Shown piece by piece: positions 62,201-64,000 of a DNA stretch of 64,000 nucleotides (its first letter is position 1; every line of letters starts with the position of its first letter). Both the position numbers and the translations under genes were made by a program. The DNA is taken from contig CADCXD010000009.1 in assembly GCA_902806575.1 (NCBI GenBank), positions 1,612,001-1,676,000 on the forward strand, in the 5' to 3' direction. Source of the stretch: Jackrogersella multiformis. Taxonomy: Eukaryota > Ascomycota > Sordariomycetes > Xylariales > Hypoxylaceae. The notes under the pieces are model-generated. The model saw only the letters and a list, made by a program, of their open reading frames with translations. It had not been told where the DNA came from and ran no database searches.

Positions 62201-64000
62201 TTTAAAGACTACTTCGAAATACATGGCTGAATCCGTGGCTGACTCTTCGGTTCGAAGCAGAGAAAGGCAAAGCAAAAAGAACGAAGATTGCGAAAGACGC
62301 TAGGAATGCCTCCGACATATTCGGGGTAAAAATATGACCTGTCGATTAAGGCCTCTAGCGTGATGCCGTTGAACCCATATCAAAACGCCACATCATTATT
62401 GGGGTGGTTGGTCGCGTTTGCCTGTGGCTGCAGTATATATGGCTTGCTTATCAGGTGCTTGCTGGTATCCCGTCCTTTAGAAGTATCGTCCTCGAGTTAA
62501 TCTCAAGATGTTTAGATATCACCCGTTTTACATATATGAGGAATAACTAAAAGCTGACAGGGGAAAAGCTACACAGGTAAATGGAGCGACATAGGCTCTT
62601 ATTTCCTACTGGGGTAACTAAGGTGCCTAGTGAAATATACCTAGGTAAAGTGTCCATGACTGGCTTGATTTGAAAAGGGCCGTCAATGTACCGAATAACA
62701 GAAATATGCATGGGTGGCGCTAGAAGTTGGTTACTGTTGGTTACAATTCGACCGTTGAAATCATGTCACCATTTCTAATGCAGCCACTGCCACTTGTCCC
62801 TTTCGCAAGACGGCACATTGCGAAACTTTGAAGATCAAGATCGTATCGTATCAAATACACACCACCTAGTATATAGGTATGTCAACGTCGTAAGCAGAGC
62901 CTTGGCACATCCAATTACCATCAAGCCTCCTATTCTCATGGTAGTCGCACAACAGGATGATAGGATCCTACCACTTCGCAAGTACGCATTAGAAGATAGT
63001 TTTAAGTACAGAGTGATAGAAGACGGATGGGAAGACTGAAATACGCCTTTCCTTCTGTAGATGGTGACGATTCGGTTCCCTCGGTTTACCTACATTGAGA
63101 TATATTTTTATCATCTCTTGTTCGGGCGAACTGTAACGGCACGAGACGGTAAAAACGTGTTTGCTACATTCCCTTTTATATTGTTAATTGCGAATCTTCA
63201 TCGCATTCGCCCGCATTCTTCATCAGCGACGGCTACTTGCTTGATATGACAGCGGCCGCTGCTGCAAGGCGCTCGATTTAGAGAGGAAGAAGGAACTGAT
63301 ACCTAAGGTACCTGTGAATGAGGCGGTGATGGCGTCGGCGATTCTGGGTCGGGATAGGCGAATTCGATTGATCTTGGGGCACCTACATAGGGCGAATCAC
63401 CTCCACCCGGGACTACCTAGGTAGGGACGCGGCCTTTGATTGCTTCTTAAAGACGTGAGGTACATAGATAAGTTAGCAAACACGGGGGTTCGCCGGGTTT
63501 CTCGCAAGATGCGATCGGAGCGATGTGGTAAGGTAAGAACTTAATCGGGGTGAGATGTGATATAATATGTACCTATTAGTGACCGAGATATACCTATCAA
63601 CCTATGAGACGGTACGCTTTATTTCTCACGAGTACGTTGTGCGTGTGTGCGGCGTGAAAGCAACAAGCGTTGGTTTGACTGGTTTCCGACGCCGTCGGGT
63701 GTTACCCCTGGCAAATATATGATAATATGTAACGGTTGTCGCATGTGATGAGAATACTCTCCGTGTATTTCTCTTCAGATAAATAAATATAGTGAGAGTA
63801 ACTTATTTTACCTATCTTATTGGTGTCTATTTTATTACTTACGTACCGGTAGGTATCTACTTTAGGGTACCTGTTAAGCAAAGTATATTACCTACCGGAT
63901 TAGCAACGCCACGGTGGAGAGCAATGTTAAAAAGGATGTTTCCTATTTCGGCTATGAAAAGTAGTTATTCTCCAATGATAACAGCTCCTGCGAGCAAGGG
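59223..64000. other. gene-poor right end
   Basis: The left end is the promoter of the O-methyltransferase. No intact gene was found in the rest. CCTAGG motifs recur (62640 and 63417), and the sequence after 62 kb contains a possible hydrolase relic (separate entry). A gene starting beyond the window edge cannot be excluded. Confidence 0.45.
62794..63039 (+). pseudogene. possible alpha/beta-hydrolase (epoxide-hydrolase-like) C-terminal relic
   Basis: An open frame without an ATG reads ITIKPPILMVVAQQDDRILP followed by YRVIEDGWED and a stop. This order (hydrophobic strand, Asp-bearing turn, Pro, then IEDxxH) resembles the last part of soluble epoxide hydrolases and related alpha/beta-hydrolases, where a catalytic acid follows the strand and a catalytic His follows the ED pair. 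Here the His position is Trp-Glu-Asp and the upstream nucleophile elbow is absent. It could be a decayed fragment; resemblance by chance is quite possible. Confidence 0.25.

Overview
The window reads as nuclear DNA of a filamentous ascomycete (Pezizomycotina, most likely Sordariomycetes; Xylariales is only a guess). Support: short GT-AG introns of about 50-175 bp with CTAAC-type branch points, the Pezizomycotina-specific Woronin-body gene hex1, a medA-like developmental regulator, a DUF8035 protein, a starch-type LPMO (AA13) and a small AA1-like secreted protein. Genes were rebuilt by joining exons across introns so that phases agree. No rRNA, tRNA, CRISPR or intact transposon was recognised.

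Layout. 0.3-2.2 kb (-): nine-exon secreted GH43 exo-1,3-galactanase-like enzyme with a CBM35-like tail. 2.2-6.8 kb: no intact gene. 6.8-8.8 kb (+): hex1, with a long in-frame upstream coding extension that lacks an ATG, and a C-terminus ending in SNL instead of the usual SRL. 9.65-11.4 kb (+): bleomycin hydrolase. 11.4-18.5 kb: gene-free, grading into the pyrimidine-rich leader of a 936-residue charged DUF8035 protein (18.6-21.5 kb, +). 21.5-24.6 kb: spacer dense in CCTAGG palindromes. 24.65-27.5 kb (-): medA-like glutamine-rich transcriptional regulator. 27.5-50.4 kb: about 23 kb in which I recognise no intact gene, much of it AT-rich by eye, with many copies of the palindrome, including a perfect 36-bp one at 48077-48112.

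50.4-59.2 kb is a compact accessory block: FAD monooxygenase (+), then on the - strand an AA1-like small secreted protein, a hemerythrin-like HHE protein with a possible mitochondrial presequence, an AA13 LPMO with a CBM20 starch-binding domain, and a SAM-dependent O-methyltransferase. The monooxygenase and methyltransferase could be tailoring enzymes, but no PKS, NRPS or terpene synthase is present, so a biosynthetic cluster is not shown. 59.2-64 kb holds only a possible epoxide-hydrolase-like relic.

The genes mix housekeeping (hex1, bleomycin hydrolase), development (medA) and secreted carbohydrate-active or apoplastic proteins (GH43, AA13, AA1-like), as expected of a plant-associated or saprotrophic fungus. 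The most unusual signals are the dispersed CCTAGG-centred palindromes, absent from every exon checked by eye, the ATG-less hex1 extension, the SNL terminus, and a bleomycin hydrolase that ends exactly where homologues are trimmed. I found no convincing undescribed multi-gene system.
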